Position numbers and translations under genes: made by a program
In this document: positions 14,680 to 15,581 of the stretch, one piece after another
Numbering within the stretch: the stretch's first letter is position 1
How the letters are laid out: every line of letters begins with the position of its first letter
DNA from: Candidatus Thalassarchaeaceae archaeon
Lineage (GTDB): Archaea; Thermoplasmatota; Poseidoniia; Poseidoniales; Thalassarchaeaceae
Assembly: GCA_030747475.1 (NCBI GenBank)
Contig: JASLKO010000056.1
Coordinates: 1-15,581, forward strand
Reading direction: 5' to 3'
Length of the DNA stretch: 15,581 bases
The notes under the pieces: generated by a model
The model's database searches: none
What the model was told of the DNA's origin: nothing
The model's input: the letters and a program-made list of their open reading frames with translations, nothing else

Positions 14680-15581
14680 ATGGCGGATGTCGTTGTGGTC
14701 GGTTCAGGTATTGCTGGACTATTTGTCGCAAATCGATGTGCGAGAGCGGGTTTATCCACTTTGGTTGTCACGAAAAAAAAACTCTCAGATTCATCGACGA
14801 ATTGGGCTCAAGGCGGGATTGCTGCAGCGATGTCAAATGATGATTTAGAGGCACATATCAAAGATACAATCGAGGCTGGTTGTGGCCTCAGTCAGCCTGA
14901 AATCGTCAAAATGGTGATTATGGAGGCATCGGACAGGATTGAAGATTTAGTGTCTTCCGGGGTGCAATTTGATTCTGATGAAGATGGCTTTGATTTGACC
15001 ATAGAAGGTGGGCATTCATCGAGAAGAATATTACATGCAAAAGATGCCACTGGGGCCGAAATTGAACGTGCTCTCATCGTTGAGGCAAGAGCATCCCCCA
15101 ACCTAGAGTTGCTTGAAGCACACATGGCTGTTGACTTGGTTCTCGAAGACAAAAACGCAGATGTGAAAAGAATCGCCGGGATTTGGGTACTCACTCCACA
15201 AGGAGATGTGCGGACAATTTCGGCTCAAGCCGTCATTATTGCCACAGGTGGTGCAGGCCAAATCTACCGTCAAACAACAAACCCATCTGTTGCGACAGGA
15301 GATGGGATTGCAATGGCTCATCGTGCTGGTGCAAAAGTTCGCGATCTAGAATTTGTGCAATTTCACCCAACCGCCCTCGCCGTCCATGGTGAACGCCCTT
15401 TCCTCATTACCGAAGCATTGAGAGGGCATGGCGCTGTACTGATGACTGAGAAGGACATTGCGAAATGGGAAGAAAATGGTGGCGAACCGTCGGAATATTC
15501 CTTTATGCTCAAACATGATTCAAGGGGATCACTTTCAACCCGAGATATTGTTGCAAGGGCAGCAGATCAAGAAATGAAAAA
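14680..15581 (+). CDS. nadB: L-aspartate oxidase, 5' part (3' end outside window)
   Basis: FAD enzyme that oxidises L-aspartate to iminoaspartate for de novo NAD synthesis (with NadA and NadC). 300 codons are visible before the window edge; the family is about 500-540 residues. Evidence: N-terminal FAD fold with GSGIAG at 8-13, the NWAQGGIAAA segment, substrate-region GGHSSRRILHAKDATG, FVQFHPTAL, ITEALRGHGAVL, and TRDIVARAADQEM with the family's substrate-binding arginine. These favour aspartate oxidase over succinate dehydrogenase flavoprotein. ATG 14680 has GGTGAGG (14669-14675) 4 nt upstream. The usual RGEGA reads RGHGA here. It is divergent from the membrane-protein gene at 14580 across a 99-nt gap. 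nadA and nadC may follow beyond the edge. Confidence 0.92.
   Translation, partial: MADVVVVGSGIAGLFVANRCARAGLSTLVVTKKKLSDSSTNWAQGGIAAAMSNDDLEAHIKDTIEAGCGLSQPEIVKMVIMEASDRIEDLVSSGVQFDSDEDGFDLTIEGGHSSRRILHAKDATGAEIERALIVEARASPNLELLEAHMAVDLVLEDKNADVKRIAGIWVLTPQGDVRTISAQAVIIATGGAGQIYRQTTNPSVATGDGIAMAHRAGAKVRDLEFVQFHPTALAVHGERPFLITEALRGHGAVLMTEKDIAKWEENGGEPSEYSFMLKHDSRGSLSTRDIVARAADQEMK

Noticed and set aside
14681..15581. A succinate dehydrogenase or fumarate reductase flavoprotein
   Set aside because: The NWAQGGIAAA, TEALRG and TRDIVARAADQEM motifs and the missing SdhA-type GARGEGG favour aspartate oxidase.

Overview
The window is chromosomal DNA from an archaeon. The evidence is an Orc1/Cdc6 replication initiator, ribosomal protein S6e, the gamma subunit of archaeal initiation factor 2, a DUF357 protein, and GGAGGTGA-type ribosome binding sites combined with TATA-like promoters. 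The class II HMG-CoA reductase, the SMC-ScpA-ScpB operon and the aspartate oxidase suggest a euryarchaeon related to Thermoplasmata, such as marine Poseidoniales (Marine Group II). That placement is an inference from gene content and was not tested by any search.

Layout: (1) Positions 1-3117, plus strand, information processing: the 3' part of orc1/cdc6, then rps6e, aif2g and a PIN-domain nuclease whose start is buried at the aif2g stop. A possible 37-codon ORF follows. (2) Positions 3169-6451, minus strand: a compact four-gene cluster read from right to left. It encodes an AAA+-like protein with a damaged P-loop and a C-terminal winged helix, a beta-propeller protein with a helical tail, a DUF357 protein and a small charged helical protein. 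The joints are tight (2-nt gap, 8-nt overlap), so the first three are probably co-translated. (3) Positions 6452-6757: an AT-rich divergent intergenic region with three exact 11-bp-spaced TTAACG repeats and a palindrome, beside a strong minus-strand TATA box. (4) Positions 6758-8053, plus strand: class II HMG-CoA reductase of the mevalonate (isoprenoid lipid) route. It meets scpB tail to tail with no spacer. (5) Positions 8054-13672, minus strand: the smc-scpA-scpB condensin operon with overlapping genes. The smc promoter carries two perfect palindromes around a TATA box. (6) Positions 13813-14580, minus strand: a four-helix membrane protein ending in a CxxC-CxxC zinc motif. (7) From 14680 to the right edge, plus strand: L-aspartate oxidase (nadB), cut by the window end.

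The region combines DNA replication and segregation (orc1, smc-scpAB) with translation genes. The least understood part is the minus-strand cluster 3169-6451 with its repeat-bearing promoter. A protein with an Orc-like AAA-plus-winged-helix layout but an apparently inactive nucleotide site sits directly beside DNA repeats that could be its own binding sites. This is the best candidate for an undescribed system here, and it rests on inference. No tRNA, rRNA, CRISPR array or insertion sequence was seen.
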